Below, piece after piece: positions 44,904 to 56,905 of a stretch of DNA of 64,000 nt (position 1 is its first letter; every line of letters starts with the position of its first letter). The notes beneath the pieces are model-generated. The model saw nothing but the letters and a program-made list of their open reading frames with translations, ran no database searches and had not been told where the DNA came from. The position numbers and the translations under genes are program-made. The stretch is from Podocnemis expansa (Eukaryota > Chordata > Testudines > Podocnemididae): assembly GCA_007922195.1 (NCBI GenBank), contig ML682232.1, forward strand, positions 1,494,870 to 1,558,869. Direction: 5' to 3'.

Positions 44904-45242
44904 CATTTATTCACCCAAATAGAAACTAGTGGCTTCTCTGCACACAGATACATCCATACCCCTGATCTTCTCCACTCTGAGTCACTCCTAAAAGAACTAA
45001 TCTCTACTGCTCTGTAAACAATTCTAAACCATTGTCAAGATCCCAAACACAAGCTCAGAGATGAACTTCATGCTGTATAGTTCTTGACTGGTTTGGGCAG
45101 AAAAATGTGTTTTTGAAGTTAGAGCCCTCAAATTATGCTCTCTGATCAGCTCCCTCCTTAATATACACAAGGGGCTCTGCGTAGAATGCCTTTGCTGACT
45201 CTCTAACTGCAGTAGGATTTCACAGGGAAAACCATCTCATAT

Positions 45243-45558
45243 AGGCTGGTCCCAAGACATTTAAGGTTCCTATGGGCAGCAATAAAAAAAAAAAAAAATC
45301 AGTGAACCAAGTTGGAGCCTGGATCAGTTGATTTGTGCTGACAGAGTTCAGGATTCAGAGCTAAAGATAGCATACTGGGGCTGGAGCCTGTGTGCTGAGA
45401 CCCAATCCTTTATGGGATTTTGGGGTCTGGGCTCCTCCCTAGCTTGAATGTCTATACTGCCATTTTTACCCCATGCCCTGGGCCCCATGAACTTGAGTAA
45501 CTTGATCCTGGCCAGCTGTGGCTGTGCCTGTGGTCTTTTATTGCTGTATAGACATACC
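45243..45558. repeat. Possible Harbinger-like fragment
   Basis: Ends CTGTATAGACATACC before TTA at 45559, as other elements of this type do, and has AATGTCTATACTGCC at 45447. I could not define its left end. Confidence 0.3.
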
Positions 45559-45752
45559 TTAGGTCAGAAACAGTTTTTGCTCTAAATCAGCATAAATCCC
45601 ACTCCCTTGACAGTGTGAGCTTTCCCCCATGCTTAAATCAGGAAACATCCACTTTTCCAGATTTGAGCTCCAAAAAGGACTATTGTGAACACTTAATCTG
45701 ACCCCCTGCATAGGTGGTCATGGAATTTCACTTGGAAGTGAACTTTTATAAG

Positions 45753-46511
45753 CAGGGGTTAAAGTATAATTTGGCAGGCCCTGGAACCCTCCTAAATTTC
45801 TGGGCCCCCTTCACACAGACTGGGCCCCCTTCATCCACCCCAGCTACTGGCCCCCAAATGCCTGCTCCACCTCAGCTACTGCCCCCAAAACACCTACCCC
45901 ACTCTTTCTCCATGTCTTCCTCAGACCACTTTTTCTCTGTCTTCCTCAGCCCCAATCCCCATTCCCTAAGCTCCCTGCCCCCCCATGTCCCCACTCCAGC
46001 CATCCTAACCCCCCACCACTCAGCTCCCCCATCTTCACTTCACCCCCTTCGCCCCCCACAAACTGAGCTGCCAGCTGACTGACTCCCCAAACCACCACCG
46101 CCCCCAGATCCCCTTACCTGCGCTGCCAAGGTGGCCAAAGAGCCAGGCTGGGCTGGGCTGGTGGGAGGGAGGCTGCAGCACTGGCCAGTAAGAGGGGACA
46201 CAGGCCCAAGACTGAGTCCAGGCTGTGTGCGCTGCCCGGGTCCAGCAGGAAGGGGCAGGACTACCGCAGGCTCCGGAGGAAGGAAGGAAGGGTGGCCAGG
46301 CTCGCTCCAGCCTGCAGCCCGTCAAGGCAGCCCTGAGGGAATGCACTGGAATGCTGTGATTCAATGCGCTCTTCTCTTTTTAGGGGGCTCCGGAATGCAG
46401 CATTTTGGTGCATTCCTCTGTTTTTAGGGGGCCCTGGAGCACTGACTCCTCCTTAAAAATAGGGGGCCCTCTAATGCTATTCTGGAGCATTTCGGCCTTC
46501 TTTAACCTCTG
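45753..46511 (+). mobile_element. GC-rich hAT element, first of a back-to-back pair
   Basis: The ends CAGGGGTTAAAG and CTTTAACCTCTG are inverted. The left flank is TTTATAAG (45745-45752). The right duplication was split by the later element at 46519; taking that element and one of its duplications away leaves TTTATAAG, an exact match. The interior is C-rich, then GC-rich, and ends with repeated TTTTTAGGGGGC phrases also seen at 51574-51700. Confidence 0.8.
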
Positions 46512-46518
46512 TTTATAA

Positions 46519-46687
46519 CAGGAGTCTCAAACTCAAATCACTGCGAGGGCCACATGAGGGCTAGTACATTAGCCCAAGGGCCACACCACTGAAACCCTTC
46601 CATACAACAATATTGCAAATATCAGTAATGATTGTGTCATCACGGGCCGCAGGAATAGCTTTAGGGGCCGCAAGTTTGAGACCCCCG
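46519..46687 (+). mobile_element. Short hAT element inserted at the edge of the previous one
   Basis: CAGGAGTCTCAAACTC at the left, GTTTGAGACCCCCG at the right. Perfect 8-bp duplications GTTTATAA lie at 46511-46518 and 46688-46695; the first overlaps the last base of the preceding element and seven bases of its target duplication. Same family as 15608 and 34696. Confidence 0.9.
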
Positions 46688-46695
46688 GTTTATAA

Positions 46696-47788
46696 GGTTG
46701 TGTCTCAGGGTGCCCCTAGTTACCTTCATGTAGTATCTGTGTAGCCACATGACAGAGCAGACAAAGAACATTTTAAAGATGAGTTTTTGAAGGATAATTT
46801 GGATTTCCAATTTTATTTTTTAAATAAAATTACCTTAATTTATGGTAGCTAAATAGTATTTCTTTAAACTAAGCTGTATCTTTTTATCCATATCCTTTCA
46901 ATGACCAGCTTCTAATCTAGTCCTGTTGACACCTGAAAGGATTCTTGGGTGCATTCAGAATTCAGCCTGAGGGGAAAGGGGCCTCCTGCCTCCTTCTTCC
47001 TTAGTGCCACCAGTGGTAATTGCTCCCCATTCTGCCTCTAAAGTAGATTGACGTTCATTCTTGAGTAAGAGGACCCTGATAAGGGGAGGTCAATGGCACG
47101 AAAACAAATTGCAGCAGATAGAAGCATGAGTAGCTCTTTTCACAGTGCAATATGAGGCACAACTGCTTGAGCAGCATGAAAGGAGTAATTTGGCAGAGTA
47201 GGAGTTGAGCAAATCATCTTCATTCTGTACATATATGAGAAAACTGTTAGAATTAGAAGCAGGTTTCATACTAATATTCCTGAACTAAGCATTTTTAAGT
47301 GAAGGTCATCAGGTTGTCTGGCAGCTACCAAGGATAGGTCCACATTTGACAGGGGTTAAGTGGTGGAGGAATAAAAATCCTGGTTAGCAAGCCTCAGGGC
47401 CCAAGTTTGTAGACTCAGACTCCAAGATTCACTGACAGCTTTTTTTTGTTTGTTTTGCAGTTTAGACATATCCTAAATGTTTCCCTACACTTGTCTTGAT
47501 GAACTTTTGGGTTATCCCAGTCAGCTGGACAATTAGCCATTTTCCTTGGTAGTGTCTTAGTATGTAATGCTAAAGAACAGTCTCTACAACTTGATTTAGA
47601 ATATCACATGGGTGCTCTGAATGTGAATTTCAATTGTTTTCTTGTCCGTCCTGCTAATGGGATCAGATCTCCATCTCCAATAGAATGGTTCTCTGCGTTA
47701 AGTGCCTTTGAGATGGGGTACATGCTTGATGTAGTGCTGTCACTTGTAAATACAACATAGCATTGTTCAGAAGACTACAATCAGAATA
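46696..47788. other. Intron 2 stretch without recognised gene
   Basis: No further repeat or coding feature recognised. Confidence 0.4.
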
Positions 47789-47796
47789 GTTTGTAG

Positions 47797-48008
47797 TAGT
47801 GGTCCCCAGGCTTTTGGGTCTGTGCCCCTCCCCAGGAGCTGGGCATAGGGCTCGGGCCAGGAGCAGGAAGGCAGTGCAGGGCTAGGTGGTGCTCTCTCCC
47901 CATACTATGTGGCGGCTGATCCAGGCCCTGCCATGCCTCCATCTCCCTCCTCGCCATTATTCTGCTGCACAGACCCCCCCCCCCCGCCCCCAAGTTCAGG
48001 GACCACTG
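47797..48008 (+). mobile_element. Short GC-rich hAT element (AGTGGTCCCCAGGC family)
   Basis: The ends are TAGTGGTCCCCAGGCTT and AAGTTCAGGGACCACTG, with flanks GTTTGTAG (47789-47796) and GTTTATAG (48009-48016) matching at seven of eight. A C-run at 47975-47985 lies near the right end. Confidence 0.85.
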
Positions 48009-48016
48009 GTTTATAG

Positions 48017-48584
48017 GAAATAGAAGTGGTGACTACACCAACCACAGTACTAAAGCTCAGCTAGCAGCTCTGTCCTTACTGTTGAAGAGCTGTGAGCTGT
48101 CCTTTGGGAATCAGGATTCCCAGCGCAGTGAAATTAGTACATTGTTGACTTTTTAAAATCCTAATGGGGGAATCTTGTGTTTAGAGCTTCCTTCTGCAAG
48201 CATGTTCTCGCCTCTGTGAGCGGAAGTCTCTCTGCTGTATTTACCAGCAGGGACGTTGCTGGCGAATGGCACACGGGTCATGTGTCCCGAGTCCCAGCAC
48301 CAGTACTCTGAATGTCCGGGGCAGTCCCTGCCTATCCTGGCCGTGTCCCCAGCTGGAGATCTGGGGACCGGCCACCAGTGGCAGTGCTTGCCTCTCCTGG
48401 GCGTGGCGGCACCTGAGAAATGGGGCCACGGGGGGCAGGGCCTGTGGCCAGGGGGTGGGGCCTGTGCCCATTCCTGAGGTCTTTCCCTTGGGCAGCAACA
48501 GTCCTGTTTACCAGTATCACACTTCAGCTATGGCCTCAGTAAGGAGCCTGTGTCACCGTAGCTATGGTTTTTGTACCCCAAATT
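48017..48584. other. Intron 2 stretch with a GC-rich block
   Basis: 48240-48480 is GC-rich (CCTGGGCGTGGCGGCACCTGAG and neighbours) and unlike ordinary intron. It may be another hAT-type insert, but no ends were found. Confidence 0.35.
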
Positions 48585-50197
48585 CAGACTTGTCCAACCT
48601 GTGGCCTGTGGGCCAGAATCCAGTTCTGCCAAGGGCTTGCAGTGCACACACTTGGGTTGGCTGTGTGGGGCTGGAAATGTAAAATGCCCCTGCAGGCTGC
48701 CTGGCTGTGCAGCTGTGAGTCAGGAGGAGCAACAGAGCAACAGCAGGCAGCAGTCGGTGGGCGGGGGGGGCAGTGCCCCCTGTCCCCATCTTGTTCACCT
48801 GGCTGGTCCCAGGGACCCTGGCCTCATGTAGAGCCCTTGTGGATACAGAAATGCAGATTTGCATCCAATCTGCATCTGCTCAGTGTCAAACTGTATCCAA
48901 TCCTAAATCCACGTGCCATGGTTTTATGTGCCCCCACCTTGCAGCAGCTCCTGCAGTTGCCAGTCATCTGATTGGGTGGCTGGCAGTGAGGAAAGGGGTG
49001 GGGGTAGTTGTCAATCACATGCTAATTGGTGGAGTGTGGGGACTGTCCATTGGGGCTCGTGGATTCAGAGGAGGGCCCATGAGTGACTGTCTCTGATTGG
49101 CTGGCGGATGGCAAGCAGAGCTGAGCTGGGATTGGCTGGAGTGCTTCCTTTGTTCCCTGCTGTGCTGTTTACCTTGCTCTGCACAGCTGGGGCAGAGACA
49201 GCACCAGCAGCAGCTAATAGTCCTGGGCAGATAAAAAACAGAATCTGCACCCAGGCTCCAATCCACAGCGGTTCGACATGGGCAGATCTGAAGCAGCTAC
49301 TCAGGGATCTGCAGGACTCTAGCTGTGTGACCTGCGTGTCTCCCTGCCAGCACCGGCACAGGCAGGGCTCTGTTGCCATGGCAGCAGGGGAAGCCACCTA
49401 CTGCCACTCAGGGGAGCCAAAAGAGCAGCTGCTAGGGCAGGAATTTGCAGCCTCCTGTGACTGGGAGGGGTGGGAGCAAGGGGCCTGGAGGGAGGTGGCA
49501 ACTAGCAAGACAAGGGAGGAAGGTTGTGAAGGTGGTGCAGGGGACGCTGTCTAGCAAAACTCAAGGAGTGGGGGTGGGATCATCCTTGACTTTTGCCCAG
49601 GGCCCCCAAAATTCATAAGACCGCTCCTGGAGAACTGCAAGGCATGAGATGCAGGATGGAGGGAAGATCAGGCACTGCCAGTGTCCAGCAGCATGATGTG
49701 CTGGGGGGAGGGGGACGTCATGAGCTGCAGGTGAGGTGCTATGAGGAAGGGAGAACTTATCCCTCAGTTCCTCCCAACTCTCCCCTTTCTTGCCGACTGT
49801 GCCAAGTTCACCCTGCCTTGCCACCTCCCTGCCACCCACCCTCTCTCTCTTTCGCCACACCTGCCACGCTCCCCTTCTTCTCCTGTGCTGCCCCCCATGA
49901 CCACTCCTGACCTCCTCTCTTTTGCCACCCCCCCACCCTGCTCCCAACACTCTCTCCTACCATCCCACATGGCCACTCCTGTCTTGTCACCTCTTTTCTC
50001 CCTTGCCAGCCTTGCTTTTACAGACCTTTACAGAAGCAAACTGAATTTGTAAGCTGGTGCTTATTTTTGACTGTTTAAATTTTATTAATAATAAAATGAA
50101 TTTCTATGCCTTATCTAGCCAAGATTTGCTCACTGGCCTCCAAGTGAAAAAAAGAATTGCAATGTGGCCCCTTATCCAAAAGAGTTGGACACCCCTC
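48585..50197 (+). mobile_element. Large GC-rich hAT-like composite
   Basis: The left end CAGACTTGTCCAACCTGTGGCC and right end AGAGTTGGACACCCCTC are inverted, but the flanks do not form a clear 8-bp repeat. A second element appears nested at 48829-49321, with TAGAGCCCTTGTGGATACAG at the left and GATCTGCAGGACTCTA at the right, of the family seen as a dimer at 24966. The nested part contains several ATTGG (inverted CCAAT) motifs. Pyrimidine-rich frames at 49700-50000 are not genes. Confidence 0.55.
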
Positions 50198-50539
50198 ATA
50201 TAGCTATTTGAATATCAGTTTTGAGTGTAGGCCAAGCCTTAGTGTGAATAGGTTTTTTTATGATTATCAGTAACTGACTTCATGTAATCTGGGCATTTAG
50301 ATACAGTTGGACCCCTTCTCTCTTACACCCCGTCTTTGCTTCCAGGAAGCTTAAAACCAGCATTGTGGGCAGGTCTGTCTAGACCTCTCAAGTGTTTGGC
50401 CTTGCATGGAGTTTTCATGCTCTGTGTTTCCTCAAGAGCCTTCCTCACTCGACACCATTTGAGTGCATAGTTCCATGAACATGCAGTTAGAACAGGTGCA
50501 TATCATGTGGTGTTCAGTATCTTTAAAGACAGCTTTGAG
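50198..50539. other. Intron 2 stretch without recognised gene
   Basis: No repeat or coding feature recognised. Confidence 0.4.
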
Positions 50540-50676
50540 GTTATAGCCAAGATGGCCAGGTATGCAACCCCATGCTCTGGTGGTCCCTAAGTTGCTGATT
50601 ACCGGATGATGGGATGGATTACTTGATAATTGCTATGTTCTGTTCATTCTCTATGGAGTATTTGTCAGAAGACATG
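50540..50676 (+). mobile_element. CR1 3' end fragment
   Basis: AGCCAAGATGGCCAGG, GATGGATTACTTGATAATTGC and TCTGTTCATTCTCTATGG belong to the CR1 3' UTR, as in the copy ending at 21810. The sequence runs into the target duplication of the hAT at 50685. A CR1-like tail, GTGCAGGAGGTCAGACTCACTATATGATCATACTGG, appears after the hAT at 51900-51935 and may be its continuation. Confidence 0.65.
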
Positions 50677-50684
50677 GGTTAGAG

Positions 50685-51849
50685 CAGTGGTTCCCAAACT
50701 TTTCTCTGCTGTGGCACACCTTGATACCTTCAAATTTTTTGAGGCACACCACCATTTAAAAAAAAAAAACCTCATGAATATTCAAATTAACTTAAATTAC
50801 TTGTGAATATTCGTGAACATGGCACAGTGTTTTAGAAATGCTCCTATATGGGATAGTAGGGGTAGCAGAGCAGGGGTGGCAAAACAGGGGAGGTCAGGAG
50901 TCATGTGCAGTGGCAGGAGTGAGTGTGGGGAGCAGAGAAGGGCAGGGCAGGGGTGGCAAAAGAGGACAAGGGGAGCCATGTGAGGAACAGCAAACGGGTG
51001 GCAAGAGAGGAGAGAGGAAGGGAGAACGAGTGGTATTAGGGGGGCAGGGGGGAACCTGGGGAGTGGGAAGGTAGGTGCAGCACCCACCTCTCCCTTCTCC
51101 ACAGTGGCTCCCTGCCACTCAGGGCAAATCCTCACCCCACTGCTGCTCCCTCCCAGCCCAGTGGGTCCCGTCCTCCCCTCCCCAAGGCCCCTGCTGCCTG
51201 TGATGGATCCTCCCATCACTGCAGGGGCCAGAACTAGGCCTTCAGCCCCCAGCTGCTATACCCCTCCCACACAGAGCCACCCTACCCCCCAGCTACACCC
51301 CCCCAACCAAACAGCCACCCTACAACCCCAGCTACACACCCTCTGCTACACAGCCACTCCCACCCACCTCTGCTGCACACGCACACACCTGCCGCACACA
51401 ACCCCCAGCAGCCTCCCCCCCCAAAAAACCCTTATCTGGGCTGTTTGCAGGCTGCTGACACGAGCTTCTCCACCCTGTAGGGGGAGATTCACACACTTCC
51501 AGCCTCCTGCCCCTCTCTGCTGGCCGGGCCTAAAGTGGAGCCACTGAAACACTGCCTTCCAGCTGCTCCTGCTGTTTTTAGGGGGACGCATGGAACTCCA
51601 CGTTCGAGTGCCTTCCTCTATTTTTAGGGGAGCCAGAAGGCTGCCTGCCTGAAAATAGGAGGCCACGGAACCGTGTTCTGTGCCTTCCCCCTTAATTTAA
51701 CCCCTGCCTTTTCCCAGCCCTGCACAGCCCACATGGCTGGGTTTAGCAGGGAGCGAACTTTAACTCCAGCTCTTGGGAGTGCTCACGGCACACTTTGGGT
51801 GTTGCCACGGCACACTAGTGTGCCCCGGCACATTGGTTGGGAACCACTG
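50685..51849 (+). mobile_element. Large hAT element with perfect duplication and GC-rich core
   Basis: The ends are CAGTGGTTCCCAAAC and GGTTGGGAACCACTG, a near-perfect inverted pair. Exact 8-bp duplications GGTTAGAG flank it (50677-50684 and 51850-51857). The ends match the small family of 27115, but the 1.1-kb interior is GC-rich and includes phrases shared with 45753-46511 (TTTTTAGGGG, TTAACCCCTG at 51697-51706), so another hAT is probably nested in it. No transposase recognised. Confidence 0.85.
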
Positions 51850-51965
51850 GGTTAGAGGTTTATTGCTGAATGGGTGGGTGAGGTTTTGCAGCCTGCATTG
51901 TGCAGGAGGTCAGACTCACTATATGATCATACTGGCTCCTTCTGACCTTAGAGTCCATGAGTATG

Positions 51966-54630
51966 AGTGTTGCAGGATAGTGCCATTTTGTCATAGCACT
52001 CTAGGGCTGACAGCGGTAGAGGACATAAGAACAAGCACTTTGGAGGAAAGCCATCTTTTACCTTGATTCAGGTAACTGAATTTACAAGAAGTCTTTCTTC
52101 CTTATCATGTATACTGTGAGAAGATGTTTCTGCCAACTTAATATCTTTTTAATCTTGGCCAGTTTTGTTTTGCCTTAAGGTTTCTAGCAAGCACATTTTC
52201 ATCGTATGTAGAGTGTCAAAATGTTTACTGTTCTTTAGCATCTGCATTATGGTGGTACATAATCCTACCCAAAATCACAGTGCCTTTTTGCTGGGCACTG
52301 TGCAGACCTGCAGGAAGTCTTAGCTTCTAGGGGCAGGGACTATCTGATTTAAGATAGGATGCAACAATTAAAAGTTTGGGAAGACAGAATAACAATAATA
52401 AGCTCATGTTGTTATTTAGGGTTTTGTGTGTGTCTCTGTCTGTCTTTCTGTGTGTCTTGCTGCTTTGCTTGCATCCTGATAGACTAAGTCAATTTTTGGA
52501 AGATCATAAGGAAATCATTCTGTGCTGTGCAAACCAGAAAGGATAATTAGCAAGAATTGTGATGTAAACATCCATTAAAGATTTATCGCAGCATCTTTTA
52601 AACTGTAGTAAACATGTCTAAAAATAGGCTCTCATTTAGTGTGACATTACTTGTTATATTTGCATACTAAGCAAACTCTGGAACCTGATTATGTGGCTCA
52701 CAGTTTGATCACTTAAGAAAGTTAAGGTTCTTGGCCCTGCCTTGTTTCAAGAGCAATGGTCACAGAAGTCACTAATCTGCATAAGAGTTTGAGCGTGGGT
52801 GGCAAAAGTACAAACCTTCTCATACCACTAAAGTGATATGCTTCGGTCCTGTTTCAGAAAGATGATATTATCTTGTAAGGCAGAAAGGGAGATTCAGCTG
52901 TCCAGTCAGTATTTTACTGTATTGTGACAGTGACTGCCCCCTCTCCAGATATTTGGCATCTGCAATTGGACTGAGTCTATCAGTAAATTAAGCAGAAGCC
53001 AGCTGATAGATTCAGGTGGTAGATGGTGGTAACACTTTTGATCAGTACTGCCATGGACTCAAATTTGATTCTGGGCGAGGAGGGAGAGTTTGTAAAATCT
53101 TATGTAGCTTGAGGTTTTCTTTTCTATCAAGAAAAAAGCTATGACAATGCCTTGTGAAGAAGGGGGTGGTTTGTAGTATTCACATGAGTAAACAGATCCA
53201 GGTAAGGCATGCCTCTCCCATAGTCTTTAACTCTGCATGCTGTGGGAGGTACCATGCTTTTAGTTTGAACTGCTATTTTGTGTTAACATACTAGATTTAA
53301 CTTTTTTTTCAGTGAAGGCACAACTTTAGTTAAAAAACACCTCAGCATGATATTTTGAGTAAGTTGAGGGCAAATTCATCTGTGGCTAACTTCACTGACC
53401 TCAAGGTGTTCTCTAATAATGGCCATGAAATCTTGTCTCTAGATGTACACCTGAAATCTATTAAAACACTGGTATCATTGTTAATATAAACATGGTGAAA
53501 TCTGAACCTGCTTCTGGCTGGGGAAGAGGGTGAAAGCTCCAGCAATTCTAGAACAGTTTGTTTGCAGGATTTACTTATATGAAGAGCTGACTTTAAAACC
53601 ACTTTTTAGCCATATGGCTATATTCTAAGACCTTGAAGTGAGACAGTGATCCTTTTTCAGTGTTATACTTAATATTTGCAAGTCTTTTCTGCTTAGGTGA
53701 TTTTCCAGAGAGAGTTAAAGGACACTGAAAAAGTAAATGGGGAAAAATGTACAGGCATAAAATTACCCTGCAGTTTATGGATATATTTTGCGGTTAATTT
53801 TTAGTATCCTTGATGTTTTCTACAGGGGATGTTTTCTGTCTGGGTGTTAATGTTTGTTCAGAGCTTTGATGTTTGCCTTTGAATAAAAATGAATACTTTT
53901 ACCCTGTTGAAAGGTTGTATGATATTTCACTACTTCAGAAAGGGCTTTAAGACAGAGAAAGCTGGCTTGGTAATTTTATGTGTGTTTCAAGCTTTGCTGC
54001 AGAGACGTTTTAGAAACCTAACACTTTTCTGTTGAAGCATGTAAGGTGTGAAATTGGTAGGAAGAGTCAAAAATTGGCAACATATCAGTGCCAGCACAAA
54101 GCTCTTCCTATAAGGCACAGTAAGTTCTGTGTTTTACCAATCTAGCACACGGTGAGTTCATTCCTATTTGAATTTTTCATGACTTGTGTTAGTGTGTGTA
54201 ACATATCCAATGTAGTTTATACAAGTGCCTTTTCCATTCTGAGTTGCAGCATGTCAATTTTGCTTACTTATTTTTTAAAAATCCGTTTTAAAAACAGTAA
54301 CTGTTTGGATGAAATTTAAATAATCTTTCCAGTCTCTCCTCTCCTCTCGTCTCCTCTCCTCTCCCTCCAGCGCCCTCCAAAAAAAAAAAAAAAAGTCAGG
54401 GGAATGTGATTGTGTTACCATAAAGCAGGATTATAAATCAGATGAAACTACGCTGCTGTAGACTGAATTTGGTCAAGATTGAATGATCAGAGTAAGAGTG
54501 AGCTACTGTATGTAGTCAATCAATCATGAATTAATATGTATTCTAATGAAGCCTAACAAATTTTAACGAAAAACTACCCCCATATGCAAGTTTCATTACT
54601 GTTTACCAGTAGTAGTTGTACAACTGTTCT

Positions 54631-54632
<2 letters not shown>
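51966..54632. other. Intron 2 stretch without recognised gene
   Basis: AT-rich, few repeats. A pyrimidine tract of TCTCC and CTCCT units runs at 54331-54369, followed by an A-run at 54379-54393. One of the less repeat-dense parts of intron 2. Confidence 0.45.

Positions 54633-54690
<58 letters not shown>
54633..54690. repeat. (TAA)n microsatellite
   Basis: About 19 uninterrupted TAA units. The isoleucine runs read from it on both strands are artefacts of the repeat. Confidence 0.95.
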
Positions 54691-54692
<2 letters not shown>

Positions 54693-54710
54693 TCAGCTGG
54701 GCCTCTGTGA

Positions 54711-54916
54711 CAGTGTTTCCTAACCAGTGTGCCATGGCACAGAGGTGTGCATTCAGGCTGAGCAAATGTGCCATGGAATCTTTTGAAAAACTACTGAGTT
54801 CTGGACTGGCTCATGAACATTCATGAGCTCATTTGGAGACTATATGACAGTGTTCCTCAAAATAATTAGAGGTATCAAGGTGTGTCACTGCAGAGGAAAG
54901 ATTTGAGTAACCACTG
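54711..54916 (-). mobile_element. Short hAT element (CAGTGGTTCCC family, reverse)
   Basis: The left end is CAGTGTTTCCTAACC, the right GAGTAACCACTG. The flanks CTCTGTGA (54703-54710) and CTCTGTGG (54917-54924) match at seven of eight. The interior is the reverse complement of the copy at 27115. Confidence 0.85.
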
Positions 54917-54924
54917 CTCTGTGG

Positions 54925-56705
54925 CGGTGGGCTAGTAGCCTATTTCCTTTTTCTAGATTTGAGAATAACCCGTCCTGGGACTAGGCTGTTTTTTTAAATA
55001 ACTAAATAAATACATAATTCAAAATTCAAAGTTAAATGTTGACCATACTCTCGAAGTGTATTACATAGCATCCCAATAAGCCTGTTGTGGCACTCAAATC
55101 TCTCCTTTTTGTTCCCACCAAAAAGCCAGGAGCGGGTATGATTCTACTTCTTGGTCTGGCAACATGAAATCACTTGAGCTTTGCTGCTGTTTATTTCACT
55201 AAAAACCCTGAAAGGAATGGCAGCTCAGCCACTCACTGCTTTGTATTAGTAGTTCTCATATTTTGGCTCCTCACAGCTCACAGTTGACTTTTACTCAGAC
55301 CAAACAAAAGGTGCTGTTGGAACAAAAATAGAGAATATGATCTTAGGAGAGTGTAGTTCCGGATGTGTCTTAAATTGAAAGAGCGAGATGCAGCTCTTTC
55401 AGGAATGGATCAGCATGGCTCCAGGTGAACACATACTAGAGCCACTTATTTAATTTGCTTGCCAGACACATTTTGCCTTGTTCTATATAAAGTAGTGGGT
55501 GGAGTTAGTTATACGACAGAGGAAAAAACTCTAGATCCTAACAGAGAAGTCGTCGTCTGTCTCTTCATTAGAGCCCTTTCCTTTTTCTATGCCTGGACTT
55601 CTAGTCTTACCCCTATATGGTTGCACTGTTACAGGAGCTGTTTTCCCATCATGCCACTTCTGGAAACTGACCTGTGGTCTCTGAACTTGCAAGTGGCTAT
55701 ATCCCTAAATGTATAGTCACCATCAGCAGTTACTTGTATCTCCCTTTCCTCTAGCTGAAAAATTGGCTTTTTTCAACATCGACTACATTTTCTGTGCATG
55801 TCTCAAGATGGCAAGTTTGTCTTACATCTTGAAATTGGGACTTTGCTGCACAAGTTACCATATTTGCATGTTTTTCTTCCTAAAATCACATTATAAACAT
55901 ATAGGGGATCAGTATGCAGTGGGAAAAGTTTAGAGAAGACAAAGCTGTACCCTGGGTTGGTGGTGGGAGTTTCTCTTCTTTTCCTTCTTGTAGGAATGGG
56001 GTTTTCCTTCCTGCACCAGCTGCCTTTTATGAGTGCTTTTTCAGTTTGCTGCCTGATCTCTGAGAAGGGAACATTGCTGTTCTTGAAGCTCCACATACTT
56101 TGCCTTGATCCCAGGTAAAGCAGATGGAGTGGTAATCAGTTCTCTTTCTCCCCAGTTCCACAGGGCTGGGAGACGATGGGGCAAAGAGAATTCAGTGACC
56201 CCATGGTATGAATTGAAAAATACAGGAGTCCTCTGTGTAGAAGAGGAGATTTAAGTATCACAACCTTTGTATAAGCTTCAGTAAAAGTCGCATAGAAACT
56301 ACTAAATCAGCAAGTTTCAGGGGTTAATAAAAGTAAAAATAACAGACTTTGTCATTCACCTCAATTTAGAAGTGACAAATCTGAATGGATCATGCCCAAT
56401 ATACTAACTGTTGTGTCTGTTGGCTCTCACAAGTTCTCTCTCTCTCTCTCTCTCTATTTTTTTCCTTTGTGCCCAGTTTGTTGTTTGGTTTGACCGACAG
56501 TATTTAGGATTAGAAAACTCTGGTTCTCTGGGTTCACCTCTGACAGACAAATTTTTTCTAGTTTTTTCTTTCCTTGGAAGATATTTTCTTTCTTATTTCT
56601 TAATGGCTGAGTCCTCAAAAGATATTTTACATACATTATTGTCATTCTCAGGACTGTTCGTTTTGTTTTTCAGTGCAATGCTACTAGTTATACACAAAAC
56701 AAATT
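54925..56705. other. Intron 2 stretch without recognised gene
   Basis: Holds a (TC)n tract at 56435-56454 and otherwise unrecognised intron. Open frames around 55459, 55803 and 56411 have no recognisable relatives. Confidence 0.4.
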
Positions 56706-56905
56706 CCAAAGGGGTAGTAGCCATGTTAGTCTAGTTTAGCAAAATAAACAAGGGTCTGCGACACTTTTAAAGTCCAACAAATGTAATTATTGCATGAGCT
56801 TTTGTGGGAGAAAATCATGGGATTTTTCTCCAACGAAAACTCTTGCGATAAATAATTTTGTTAGTCTTTAAAAGTGCCCCAGACTCCTTGTTTGTTTTAT
56901 TAATT
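56706..56905. mobile_element. Penelope-like hairpin folding directly at the ribozyme
   Basis: The minus-strand arm begins at the terminus AAAGGGGTAGTAGCCATGTTAGTCTAG and runs to TTTGTGGGAGAAAATCA (about 56816). The plus arm starts at once with TGGGATTTTTCTCCAACGAAAACTC and ends GTTAGTCTTTAAAAGTGCCCCAGACTCCTTG. The loop is thus missing. ACAAAACAAATT and ACAAAGCAAAAT flank it, 10 of 12 alike. Confidence 0.75.

Noticed and set aside
45714..46082. Proline and serine-rich open frame
   Set aside because: It lies inside a GC-rich hAT element with clear ends and target duplication; no protein family recognised.
49108..49976. Several overlapping frames on both strands in GC-rich DNA
   Set aside because: They fall within the composite hAT element at 48585-50197. 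Composition explains them.
54574..54826. Open frames on both strands with long isoleucine runs
   Set aside because: They are translations of the (TAA)n microsatellite at 54633-54690.
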